From: Hyphomicrobiales bacterium
GTDB taxonomy: Bacteria; Pseudomonadota; Alphaproteobacteria; Rhizobiales; Rhizobiaceae
DNA: 64,000 nucleotides
Reading direction: 5' to 3'
NCBI GenBank assembly: GCA_002709005.1
Contig: PAPH01000044.1
Coordinates: forward strand, 62,001-126,000
Made by a program: the position numbers and the translations under genes. This document shows positions 9,151 through 17,301 of this stretch, piece by piece. Below the pieces are notes generated by a model that worked only from the letters and a program-made list of their open reading frames with translations, was not told the origin of the DNA and ran no database searches. Position 1 is the stretch's first letter. Every line of letters begins with the position of its first letter.

Positions 9151-9732
9151 TCAGCGCTTGCGCAATCCGTCGACGAAGACGTCGATCAGCCGGATCGTGT
9201 CCGCCGGATCCTTGGTGGGCATTTGCGAATAGAAGATCCCGACAAGCGCACGGAAGATGTCCTCCGGCGAAATATCGTCGCGCATCTGGCCCGCATCCAC
9301 CCCGCTCTTGAGGAGGAGAGCGGTAGCCCCCGTCATCCTTTCGAGCGAGTAGGCCCTCAATTCCGATGACCCCGCCGCCGCCAGCTGCAACCCCTCGATC
9401 ATGCCGCTCTTGGTGGTGAAAAGCCGGATACTGGCGTGCAGCCACCTGCGCAGCGCTTCCACCGTGTCACCGCCCTCGGCAACCAACCGCTCCGCCAGAT
9501 CGCCGAGGATGTCGACCTCGTTGCGATAGACCGCCTCGAACAATTCCTCGCGTGTGGGAAAATGCCGGTAGAGCGTGCCGATGCCGACGCCTGCCTGGCG
9601 CGCCACAGCCTCCAGGCTCGCCTGACCGTCGCCGGCGCCGAACACCACGCTCGCCGCCTCCAGAAGCTTCTGGCGGTTGCGCAGCGAATCCGCGCGGGGC
9701 TTGCGTCTTGTCTTTGCGGTCTGCGATGCCAT
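9151..9732 (-). CDS. TetR/AcrR-family repressor, divergent from molybdenum oxidoreductase genes
   Basis: This 193-aa protein has a classic TetR N-terminal DNA-binding domain (SLEAVARQAGVGIGTLYRHF at about 38-57) after a basic leader, and a helical C-terminal ligand domain. Its start lies 200 bp from the divergently transcribed 2Fe-2S subunit gene, the usual layout for a local repressor. Ligand unknown; an aldehyde or aromatic substrate of the neighbouring enzyme is an inference. Length is normal. Confidence 0.85.
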   Translation of the reverse strand: MASQTAKTRRKPRADSLRNRQKLLEAASVVFGAGDGQASLEAVARQAGVGIGTLYRHFPTREELFEAVYRNEVDILGDLAERLVAEGGDTVEALRRWLHASIRLFTTKSGMIEGLQLAAAGSSELRAYSLERMTGATALLLKSGVDAGQMRDDISPEDIFRALVGIFYSQMPTKDPADTIRLIDVFVDGLRKR

Positions 9733-9763
9733 CTGGATTTTATACTCTCATACCCTTGATAAG

Positions 9764-9778
9764 CGGAGGCGCCCTCCG
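9764..9778. promoter_or_regulatory. 15-bp palindrome, candidate TetR operator
   Basis: cggagg-cgc-cctccg is a perfect inverted repeat 32 bp upstream of the tetR start, within the divergent intergenic region shared with the oxidoreductase operon. Position and symmetry fit a TetR-family operator. No second copy was found nearby. Confidence 0.45.
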
Positions 9779-9932
9779 TATATTGTGATTGCACACGGAA
9801 TTTGCGAGCTGCAGCTCCACAGGTTCCGTTGGTTGGGCGCCGGACGCGTCGGCACTCCTTCCGCGCTTTCATTCGCCGCGTTCTCAGCGCGGACAAGTTT
9901 CATACATCATCTGTACTGATTGGAGTAACCGC

Positions 9933-10442
9933 ATGTCACTCTCCATCAGCCTCGCCATCAATGGCCGCAAGCACGATGTCGCGCTCGATGATCCGCGCGT
10001 CACCCTGCTCGACCTTCTGCGCGAGCGCCTCGATCTTCCCGGAACCAAGAAAGGCTGCGACCGCGGCCAGTGCGGCGCCTGCACCGTACTCATCGACGGT
10101 CGTCGCATCAACTCCTGCCTTACCCTCGCCGCCAGCCTCGACGGCGCCGAGATCACAACCATCGAAGGCCTCTCCGATGGCGAAGACCTCCATCCCGTCC
10201 AGGCCGCCTTCATCGAGCATGACGCCTTCCAGTGCGGCTACTGCACGCCGGGCCAGATCATGAGTGCCGTCGGCCTCATCAAGGAAGGCATGGCCGGCGA
10301 CGATCCCGAGCGTGTCCGCGAACTCATGAGCGGCAACATCTGCCGCTGCGGCGCCTATCAGGGGATTACCGAGGCCGTGCTCGAAGCGCAGCGCAAGCTT
10401 GCAGACAGGGAAAAACCGGCAACCGGAAAGGACGCCGCATGA
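9933..10442 (+). CDS. Molybdenum aldehyde oxidoreductase, 2Fe-2S subunit (PaoA/YagT-like)
   Basis: This 169-aa protein has a plant-type ferredoxin domain (CDRGQCGACTVLIDG) and a C-terminal four-helix 2Fe-2S domain (QCGYCTPGQIM, then CRCGAY). It carries electrons from the molybdenum centre to FAD. Unlike E. coli PaoA there is no twin-arginine leader: the ATG at 9933 starts directly at MSLSISLAINGRK, and the 48 open codons upstream hold no Tat motif, so a cytoplasmic enzyme is likely. It overlaps the FAD subunit gene by ATGA. Confidence 0.9.
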   Translation: MSLSISLAINGRKHDVALDDPRVTLLDLLRERLDLPGTKKGCDRGQCGACTVLIDGRRINSCLTLAASLDGAEITTIEGLSDGEDLHPVQAAFIEHDAFQCGYCTPGQIMSAVGLIKEGMAGDDPERVRELMSGNICRCGAYQGITEAVLEAQRKLADREKPATGKDAA

Positions 10443-11509
10443 ACCGCTTCGACTACATCAAACCGGCCTCCGTCTCGGAAGCCGTGACCGAGGCCGCCCG
10501 TCCGGGCTCCGCCTATCTCGCCGCCGGCACCAACATGCTTGACCTGATGAAGGTGGGCGTGGTGGGGCCCGAAAGGATCATCGACGTCACCGGCCTGCCC
10601 GGCCTCGCCGACATCGAATGGCTTACCGATGGGAGCGTGCGGATCGGCGCGCTGGTCCGCAATTCCGATCTCGCGTACGACACCCGCTTCGCCGAAACCT
10701 TTCCGATGGTCGCGGAAGCCCTTCTCTCGGGTGCTTCGGCGCAGTTGCGCAACGCCGCAACCGTCGGCGGCAACCTGATGCAGCGTACGCGCTGCGCCTA
10801 TTTCCTCGATCCCGCCAGCGCCTGCAACAAGCGCGAACCCGGTTCAGGCTGCGATGCCCGCGAGGGCGAGAACCGGCTCCATGCGGTTATCGGCTTCACC
10901 GAGCACTGCATCGCCGTCCATCCCTCGGACTTCTGCGTTCCCCTGGTGGCGCTCGGGGCCGAGGTGGAAGTGGAAAGCCTGGATGGCAAACGGACAATTC
11001 CGCTTGCCGAGTTTCATCTCCTTCCCGGCGACACGCCGCATGTCGAAACCGCACTGCGGCCCGGCGAGCTGATCACCGGACTGAAGCTTCCGGCACAGGC
11101 AGCAGCCTTTTCCGGACATGCCCGCTACCTCAAGCTTCGCGAGCGCACCTCCTATGCCTTCGCCGTCGTCTCGGCGGCCGCCGCGCTCGATATGGCCGAC
11201 GGCAGGATACGGCAGGCCCGGATCGCGCTCGGCGGCGTTGCCGCCAAGCCCTGGCGCGCCGAGGAGGCGGAAGCCTCCCTCGTCGGCGCGGAGGCCTCGC
11301 CCTCCGTCTTTGCACGGGCGGGCGAGATCGCGCTCGCCGGCGCTCACCCTTCCGGCAGCAATGCCTTCAAGATCGAACTGGCGCGCCGCATCGTTGCCCG
11401 CGCGCTGGCCCTTGCGCTCGAAGGAACACCGGAGGCGATGCCCGCCCTTCCGGCTTCCCCCTTCTCCACCCTTTCCGGAGAGACTTCAGGAGTGGCCCAT
11501 GTCGCCTGA
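10439..11509 (+). CDS. Molybdenum aldehyde oxidoreductase, FAD subunit with extra [4Fe-4S] cysteines (PaoB/YagS-like)
   Basis: This 356-aa FAD_binding_5/CO_deh_flav_C protein has FAD contacts in YLAAGTNMLD and ATVGGNLMQ. An insertion carrying four cysteines (C119, C129, C138, C157: RTRCAYFLDPASACNKREPG, then SGCDA and EHCIAVHPSD) matches the [4Fe-4S]-binding segment of E. coli PaoB and is absent from ordinary xanthine dehydrogenases. This marks the enzyme as a PaoABC-type aldehyde oxidoreductase. The start overlaps the previous stop by four bases, and the end overlaps the large subunit gene by 11 bp. Confidence 0.9.
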   Translation: MNRFDYIKPASVSEAVTEAARPGSAYLAAGTNMLDLMKVGVVGPERIIDVTGLPGLADIEWLTDGSVRIGALVRNSDLAYDTRFAETFPMVAEALLSGASAQLRNAATVGGNLMQRTRCAYFLDPASACNKREPGSGCDAREGENRLHAVIGFTEHCIAVHPSDFCVPLVALGAEVEVESLDGKRTIPLAEFHLLPGDTPHVETALRPGELITGLKLPAQAAAFSGHARYLKLRERTSYAFAVVSAAAALDMADGRIRQARIALGGVAAKPWRAEEAEASLVGAEASPSVFARAGEIALAGAHPSGSNAFKIELARRIVARALALALEGTPEAMPALPASPFSTLSGETSGVAHVA

Positions 11510-13763
11510 CACCCAATCGACCACGATCCCCCGCCATGTCCGCCATGGCTCCAATGCCGGCCAGCCGGTCAGCCGCCGCGACGGCGTGCTGAAAGTCACC
11601 GGCGCGGCCACCTATGCCGCCGACAACCATCCCGAAGGCATGCTTCACGCCGTGATCGTGCCCTCGACCATCGCCCGGGGCCGCGTCCGCTCGCTCGATG
11701 TCAGTGCTGCCAAGGCCCATCCGGGCATCGTCGAGGTGATCACACCCGAAAACCGGATTCCGCTTCATTTCGACCCGAACGACAAGATGCCGCCCTTCGG
11801 CTTCCGCGTCGAGGTTCTCCAGGATGACAGCGTCCGCTACGTCAACCAGCCCATCGCGGTGGTCGTCGCAGAAACGCTGGAGGCCGCCACCGAAGGCGCG
11901 CGGCTACTCGCACCGCGCTACGAGGAAGAGCTTCCCCGCACCGATCTCGACAATGGCGAGCGCTACGACGCAGAAGCGGTTGGAGTAGGGGCGCCCGCCG
12001 TCACCACTGCGGGCGATATCGACGCCGGCTTCGCCGCCGCAACCCGCGTGACCGAGGCGGAATACTACACCCCGCCGCAATATCACAACGCCATGGAGCC
12101 CCACGCCGTGGTGGCCGAATGGAACGGCGACCACCTGACCCTCGACATGCCCAACCAGGCGCTGAGGATGAGCGCGGCCTCCTACGCTCAGTATTTCGGC
12201 ATTCCGGTCGAGAACGTGCTGATCCGCTCGCCCTTCCTCGGCGGCGGCTTCGGCTCCAAGGCGATCCTCAACGGACCGCAGATTCTCGGCATTCTCGCGG
12301 CCCGGCAGGTGGGGCGCCCGGTCAAGCTGGTGCTCACCCGGGCGCAGATGTACGGGCCCGTCGGCCACCGCGGCCGTACTTGGCAGAAGCTCCGGCTCGG
12401 TACGGATGCGGAGGGAAAGCTCACCGCGCTCCATCACACGTCGATCGGCGCCACCTCGTCCTTCGACGATTTCGTCGAGCCGGCTGCCAACACCTCGCTG
12501 ATGCTCTACGCAAGCCCCGCCATTCGTGCCGACCACAAGGGACTGCGGCTCGACATCGGCACGCCGGGACCGATGCGCGCGCCCGGCGAGGCCTCAGGTT
12601 CCGCGGCACTGGAGGTGGCCATCGACGAAGCCGCGCAGGCCTGTGGCATGGACCCGCTCGCCTTCCGGCTCGCCAACTACGCCGAAACCGAGCCGACCAG
12701 CGGCAGGCCCTATTCGTCCAAGGCCCTCCGTGAATGCTACGAACAGGGCGCCGCATCCTTCGGCTGGTCGAACCGTCCGCTCGAACCCGGTACCATGCGC
12801 GACGAGAACGGCTTCCTCGTTGGCTGGGGCATGGGAACGGCGGTTTTCCCCTGCCCGCAGTTCCCCGCCGAAGCCCGCGCCACCCTGCGCGCCGACGGCA
12901 CGGCGCTGGTCGAAACCGGCGGCGTGGACATGGGTCAGGGCGCTTGGACGGCGCTCGCCCAGCTCGCTGCGGAAGCCCTCGGGCTGGATCTCGATCAGGT
13001 CGAGTTCCATTCGGGCCGGTCCGATCTTCCCGACGGCGGCGTCGCCGGCGGTTCGGGCCACACGGCCAGTGCCGGCCAGGCACTGTCCAATGCCGGAAGT
13101 GATGTCATCGCCCAGCTTTCCGAGATCGCCGTCAACGATCCGGACTCGCCGCTCTTCGGTGCCGGCAACATCGGCGTCGTGGCGGGCGAAGGCCGGCTCT
13201 ACCGCCGCGACGACGAGACCCGCAGCGAGACCTATGCCGAGATCCTGGCCCGCGCCGGACGCGCGGAGCTGGTGGGCAGCGGCAAGTCGGGCCGCGACCC
13301 CGCCAGCGCCGACCGGTTCGCCATGAACTCGCACGGTGCGGTGTTCGCCGAGGTGAAGGTCGACCCGGCACTGATGCAGGTGAAGGTCACGCGCCTCGTC
13401 GGCGCCTTCGCGGCAGGCCGGGTCATCAACCCGAAACTGGTGCGTAGCCAGTATTACGGCGGCATGATCTGGGGCATCTCCTTCGCGCTTCAGGAGGAGG
13501 CGCTTGCCGATCGCCGTACCGGCCGGATCATGAATGCCGACCTCGCCGAGTATCATGTCCCGGTCAATGCCGACGTGCCCGAGATGGAGGCCATCCTCGT
13601 GCCAGAGGTCGATCCGCATGTCAGCCCGCTCGGCATCAAGGGCGTGGGCGAGATCGGTGTGACCGGCACCGTCGGCGCGATCGCCAATGCCGTCTGGCAC
13701 GCAACCGGTATCCGGGTTCGCAAATACCCGATCCGCCTCGAGGACCTCCTCGCCAGGCGCTGA
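11499..13763 (+). CDS. Molybdenum aldehyde oxidoreductase, molybdopterin-binding large subunit (PaoC/YagR-like)
   Basis: This 754-aa subunit has the Ald_Xan_dh_C domain (about 35-150) and MoCo domains with GGGFGSKAIL, GPMRAPGEASG and GVDMGQGAW. The C-terminal catalytic glutamate lies in KGVGEIGVTGTVGAIANAV. It oxidises aldehydes, possibly aromatic, using molybdopterin (cytosine dinucleotide in the family). The open frame extends upstream to 11118, but the ATG at 11499 overlapping the FAD gene fits the operon and the family start. No PaoD/XdhC-type maturation gene is adjacent, so maturation must be supplied elsewhere. Confidence 0.9.
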   Translation: MSPDTQSTTIPRHVRHGSNAGQPVSRRDGVLKVTGAATYAADNHPEGMLHAVIVPSTIARGRVRSLDVSAAKAHPGIVEVITPENRIPLHFDPNDKMPPFGFRVEVLQDDSVRYVNQPIAVVVAETLEAATEGARLLAPRYEEELPRTDLDNGERYDAEAVGVGAPAVTTAGDIDAGFAAATRVTEAEYYTPPQYHNAMEPHAVVAEWNGDHLTLDMPNQALRMSAASYAQYFGIPVENVLIRSPFLGGGFGSKAILNGPQILGILAARQVGRPVKLVLTRAQMYGPVGHRGRTWQKLRLGTDAEGKLTALHHTSIGATSSFDDFVEPAANTSLMLYASPAIRADHKGLRLDIGTPGPMRAPGEASGSAALEVAIDEAAQACGMDPLAFRLANYAETEPTSGRPYSSKALRECYEQGAASFGWSNRPLEPGTMRDENGFLVGWGMGTAVFPCPQFPAEARATLRADGTALVETGGVDMGQGAWTALAQLAAEALGLDLDQVEFHSGRSDLPDGGVAGGSGHTASAGQALSNAGSDVIAQLSEIAVNDPDSPLFGAGNIGVVAGEGRLYRRDDETRSETYAEILARAGRAELVGSGKSGRDPASADRFAMNSHGAVFAEVKVDPALMQVKVTRLVGAFAAGRVINPKLVRSQYYGGMIWGISFALQEEALADRRTGRIMNADLAEYHVPVNADVPEMEAILVPEVDPHVSPLGIKGVGEIGVTGTVGAIANAVWHATGIRVRKYPIRLEDLLARR

Positions 13764-13767
13764 CGAT

Positions 13768-13800
13768 AAAAGGCCGGCGGTGCGCCTCGCTCCGCCGGCC
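13768..13800 (-). terminator. Terminator between convergent operons
   Basis: A 9-bp GC stem (ggccggcgg / ccgccggcc) with an 11-base loop lies between the plus-strand oxidoreductase stop and the minus-strand beta-barrel stop. On the minus strand it is followed by TTTTAT, so it should terminate the giant-protein operon. Confidence 0.7.
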
Positions 13801-13822
13801 GGCCCACTCTGGAAGAGAGATT

Positions 13823-16800
13823 CTAGATCTTTCCGACGAGGTTGAAGAACACGCCCTGATCGTCCTGCACCAGATCGGTGAGGTCGTCGGAGAAGCGTCC
13901 GAAATTATACCCGACCCCGACCTTGAAGTTGTCACCGACATGGCGGTAGACGCCGGCAAGCGCACCGTAATCCGTGGTATTGGCGGACGAGGAGTAGAGC
14001 ATCCGCGCCTCCAGGAGCACATCCCATTGCTTGATGACATGGAAATCACCGCGGATGATGCCGAGATGGGCGTCGTTGTCGATATAGTCGCCCGAGCCCC
14101 GGCTGGTCTCGACCTCGCCAATACGCACACCATATTTACCGCCGATTGTGAAATAGCGGTTGATGTCGTAGCTCGCATCCGCTGACAGCACGTGGCTAGA
14201 TTGCCGCGGCGCGACGGTGGAGCCATCCGCCGTCACCTGTGAATTGCCCGGCAGGTCGTAGAGATAGCTGTATTTGAAGAAGGCGTTCAGGCGGTCGTTG
14301 TCGACCGGGCGGTAGGCGAAGCCGAGGCTTGCCTCCACATAGTCGCCGTCATGAGTGAAGCCCTGGTCGGAAACCGAGAACACGCCATCGAAATTGGCGC
14401 TTGCCCGCCAGTCCGGGTCGAGCTTGTAGCCGATCCCGGCGGCAATCAGATAGGCGTCGATGTCGCGCGTATCGTCCTCGGAGTCGTCGAACCTCATCTC
14501 GCCCTTGAGTGTGCCTGAAACCGCCTCGTCCTTCTTGTAGGATGCGCCGAGCGAGATCGCCTTGCGGTCGAGATCGGCGGCATTCGGATCGGTGAGCCGA
14601 CCGGCTTCCATCCCCCCGGTCAGCGTCCAGTTGTCGACCGGCGTATAGGTCACGCCATAGGCGGTCGTCAGCGCCCGGCGGCTGCCGAAGAGATCGTATT
14701 TGTTCTCGGTGAAAGCCGACCAATCGTCGTCGTAACGATGGCTGGCGCCGGCCACCAGGCTGCCCCGGTCGCGCCCGTCGAGCACCGAGCCCGAAACGGT
14801 CCGGTCGGGCGACAGATCGTAGCCGAAATAGTAGTTGTCGTCCGCCGTCCGGTCATAGGTGATCGCAGCGAGCGCGCCCAGCCCGCCGGTGCCGCCGGAA
14901 ATCTCGCCCTCGACGCCCACCTTGTCCGTGAGCTTCACCTTGGCCCCCACGCCGGCGCGGTCGTTGCGGTCGCGGTTGCCGCTCCGCATCACGGTGGTCT
15001 GCGCGAAAGCGTGATAGGCATGATCGTCATCGGGCGACCAGGTGGCCTTCACCGCCAGGTCGACGCGCTCGCCGGCATTGTCGTAGGTCCGCGAGGGCAG
15101 CATGACGTCGGAATATTTCGCGCCGTAGGCAAGCTCCCAGTTCTGACCGATCTTGGAGGCAATGTCGGCGGAGAGCGCGATGCGCCGTTCTCCCGCCCCG
15201 TCCTCGTAGTGGTCGTAGGCCGCGTCGAGTTCATGCCGCTCGGAGAGTTTCACGCGCGCCGCCAGTCCCCAGAGGTCCTGATCGTTCGGCACGTAATGGT
15301 CGATGGAGGAAAACCCAGCCTCGCGCTTTTCCGCATAGCCCGAGATCTCCCCGTCGAGCGCCCCGCGCAGCAACTCGCCGAGATCGCCCTTGCCTTCGAG
15401 CCGGAACGCATGCGCCTTGCGTCCGCGCACGCCGCTCGTGGGTTCCTCGAACATGTCGAGACCGCCGTCGGAGGAGTAGCTGCGGCCGAAGCCTGGGCCA
15501 TCGGACTGAGCGACTTCCGCCTTGATGAAGGAATTCTCCGATAGCCGCAGCATCATGTCGGCCCCGATCATCTCCTGATCCGCGTCGATACTGCCCGTAT
15601 CGGCCTTCTCGCTCATTCCGGTGGCGCCGATGCGGACGTGATCATTCACCCAGCCCTGCGCCCGTCCGCCATAAGAGTACCCGTCAACGTCGGAGGCGAG
15701 CGGCGTGTACTCGTATTGGACCACGAGATGGTTGGCGAGTTCCTCGTCGTAGCCGCCGCGCACAAGCGAACTGTCGTTGCTGCGCGAGGACAATGGCTCC
15801 TTGAGGATGATCACGCCCTGCATGTAGTCGATCGTGTAGTCGCTGCCATATTGCAGATAGTCGCGCGAGATCACCCGGCCGGTCGTCGCGTCGCGCACTT
15901 CCACCGAGACCGTTTCCGACCCCGTCGAAATGTCCTGCCGCTTGAGGAAATAGGCCGAGCCGCCGGTGCCGCGCAGCACGTCGCGCTGCGGCAGGGTTCC
16001 GGGCTGGGCCGCATAGAGTTCCACCTCGCCGCGTTTCTCGCCGAAAGAGGTCGCGGCCTCGGTTTTGTAGACGCCGGAGGCGCCATAGAGCGTGCGTTCA
16101 TTGCGCAGGTAACGGGTTTCCCGGATCCGGGTCTTGAAGTTGCCCCACATCACGTGGCTGTCGCCACGCTCGAGCCGCACATAGAATTTGCCGCTGGTCG
16201 GCGCGTCTTCCGTAATCGTCGAATCGTCGCCATAGACCGGATAATATTTGTCGGGATCGATGCGCTTCAAAAGCGAGCGCGGGTTCTTGGAATCAAGACC
16301 CCGGAACAGCGTATCGAGATCGCCTTCCTCGGTATCGGCGGCGGCGGTCAGCAGATAACGCCCCTTGATCTTGCCCTTGAGATAGAAGGCCAGCCGTCCC
16401 TTGGCATAGGTGCCATCGAATTCGTCGTCATCGGCAGCCTCGATGCCACCCTTGCGCGAGCGGGTGCCGAGCGTCAGGTCGGCCAGGCCGACATAGAAGA
16501 AATCGTTCGCCGGAATGTTGATGTCGCGCTCGAAGGACAGACCCTTGTCGCCGGTTCCGGCCACGCTGACATCCACGGAATGATCGCCGGGCGGCAAGAT
16601 GCGCTGCATGAGGAAGTCGCCGTCGCCATCCACCGGAACCCGCTCGCCGAGCGCGATCACCGCCGTGCCTTGAGGCACGTGTTTGCCATAGACCGTCACC
16701 GCTCCACCATGGACGGCGATGTTGCGCTTGGCTGTGCGGTCTTCCAGATCGCCGGGAGAAACAGCTTCCTCCGGTGAGTGATCCGCAAGGTTCTTTGCCG

Positions 16801-17299
16801 AGCGAACCAGCGTCAGCGGCACGGTTTCGTCGAAGCGGCCATCGCGGTCGTAGACCCGCAACACATATTCGTATTCGCCCTCGCCTGCCTCCGGCATCGC
16901 CCACGAGGCGACGTCGTTGGGCCGGACGGCCAGGACATCCGCCAGTTTGCGGGAGGGACCTGCCGTGTCGGTGATGCGGATCTCGGCCTTTGCGATCCAC
17001 GCCGGATAATTGGTGGTGGCGAGGAATTCGACGAGCTCGCCCGCCTGGTAGCTGCGCCGGGTCTCGAGCGTCGAGACGTTGAGCATCGGCGCCACATCGA
17101 GCCCGTCATACTTGATCTGGACGTCGACCTCGTCGGCGGAGGCGGCAGGCGCACTGCCGGCCACCTGCTCGCCGTCGACGGCGATCGAAATACCCAGATC
17201 CTCGAAATTCTGGGCAAAAGCGGCCGGCTGAAGGAGACCAAGCCCCAGCACCAGACCGGCAACACCCGAGGCAAATCTCATTCGTGTCGCGCGTTCCAT
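13823..17299 (-). CDS. Giant outer-membrane beta-barrel-like protein, partner of the upstream SdrD/DUF11 protein
   Basis: This 1158-aa exported protein has a signal peptide (MRFASGVAGLVLGLGLLQPA, cleavage after AFA). An N-terminal beta-rich region of about 250 residues contains a carboxypeptidase-regulatory-like segment (VHGGAVTVYGKHVPQGTAVI). The remainder, from about residue 300, is a long series of alternating amphipathic strands with aromatic girdles, as in a large outer-membrane barrel (YDINRYFTIGGKYGVRIGEV near the end). There is no TonB box or plug that I can recognise. It starts two bases after the stop of the 1503-aa gene, so the two are co-translated. Function unknown; export, anchoring or receptor roles are possible. 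The start may be the second ATG at 17281. Confidence 0.75.
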   Translation of the reverse strand: MERATRMRFASGVAGLVLGLGLLQPAAFAQNFEDLGISIAVDGEQVAGSAPAASADEVDVQIKYDGLDVAPMLNVSTLETRRSYQAGELVEFLATTNYPAWIAKAEIRITDTAGPSRKLADVLAVRPNDVASWAMPEAGEGEYEYVLRVYDRDGRFDETVPLTLVRSAKNLADHSPEEAVSPGDLEDRTAKRNIAVHGGAVTVYGKHVPQGTAVIALGERVPVDGDGDFLMQRILPPGDHSVDVSVAGTGDKGLSFERDINIPANDFFYVGLADLTLGTRSRKGGIEAADDDEFDGTYAKGRLAFYLKGKIKGRYLLTAAADTEEGDLDTLFRGLDSKNPRSLLKRIDPDKYYPVYGDDSTITEDAPTSGKFYVRLERGDSHVMWGNFKTRIRETRYLRNERTLYGASGVYKTEAATSFGEKRGEVELYAAQPGTLPQRDVLRGTGGSAYFLKRQDISTGSETVSVEVRDATTGRVISRDYLQYGSDYTIDYMQGVIILKEPLSSRSNDSSLVRGGYDEELANHLVVQYEYTPLASDVDGYSYGGRAQGWVNDHVRIGATGMSEKADTGSIDADQEMIGADMMLRLSENSFIKAEVAQSDGPGFGRSYSSDGGLDMFEEPTSGVRGRKAHAFRLEGKGDLGELLRGALDGEISGYAEKREAGFSSIDHYVPNDQDLWGLAARVKLSERHELDAAYDHYEDGAGERRIALSADIASKIGQNWELAYGAKYSDVMLPSRTYDNAGERVDLAVKATWSPDDDHAYHAFAQTTVMRSGNRDRNDRAGVGAKVKLTDKVGVEGEISGGTGGLGALAAITYDRTADDNYYFGYDLSPDRTVSGSVLDGRDRGSLVAGASHRYDDDWSAFTENKYDLFGSRRALTTAYGVTYTPVDNWTLTGGMEAGRLTDPNAADLDRKAISLGASYKKDEAVSGTLKGEMRFDDSEDDTRDIDAYLIAAGIGYKLDPDWRASANFDGVFSVSDQGFTHDGDYVEASLGFAYRPVDNDRLNAFFKYSYLYDLPGNSQVTADGSTVAPRQSSHVLSADASYDINRYFTIGGKYGVRIGEVETSRGSGDYIDNDAHLGIIRGDFHVIKQWDVLLEARMLYSSSANTTDYGALAGVYRHVGDNFKVGVGYNFGRFSDDLTDLVQDDQGVFFNLVGKI

Positions 17300-17301
17300 A
17301 C

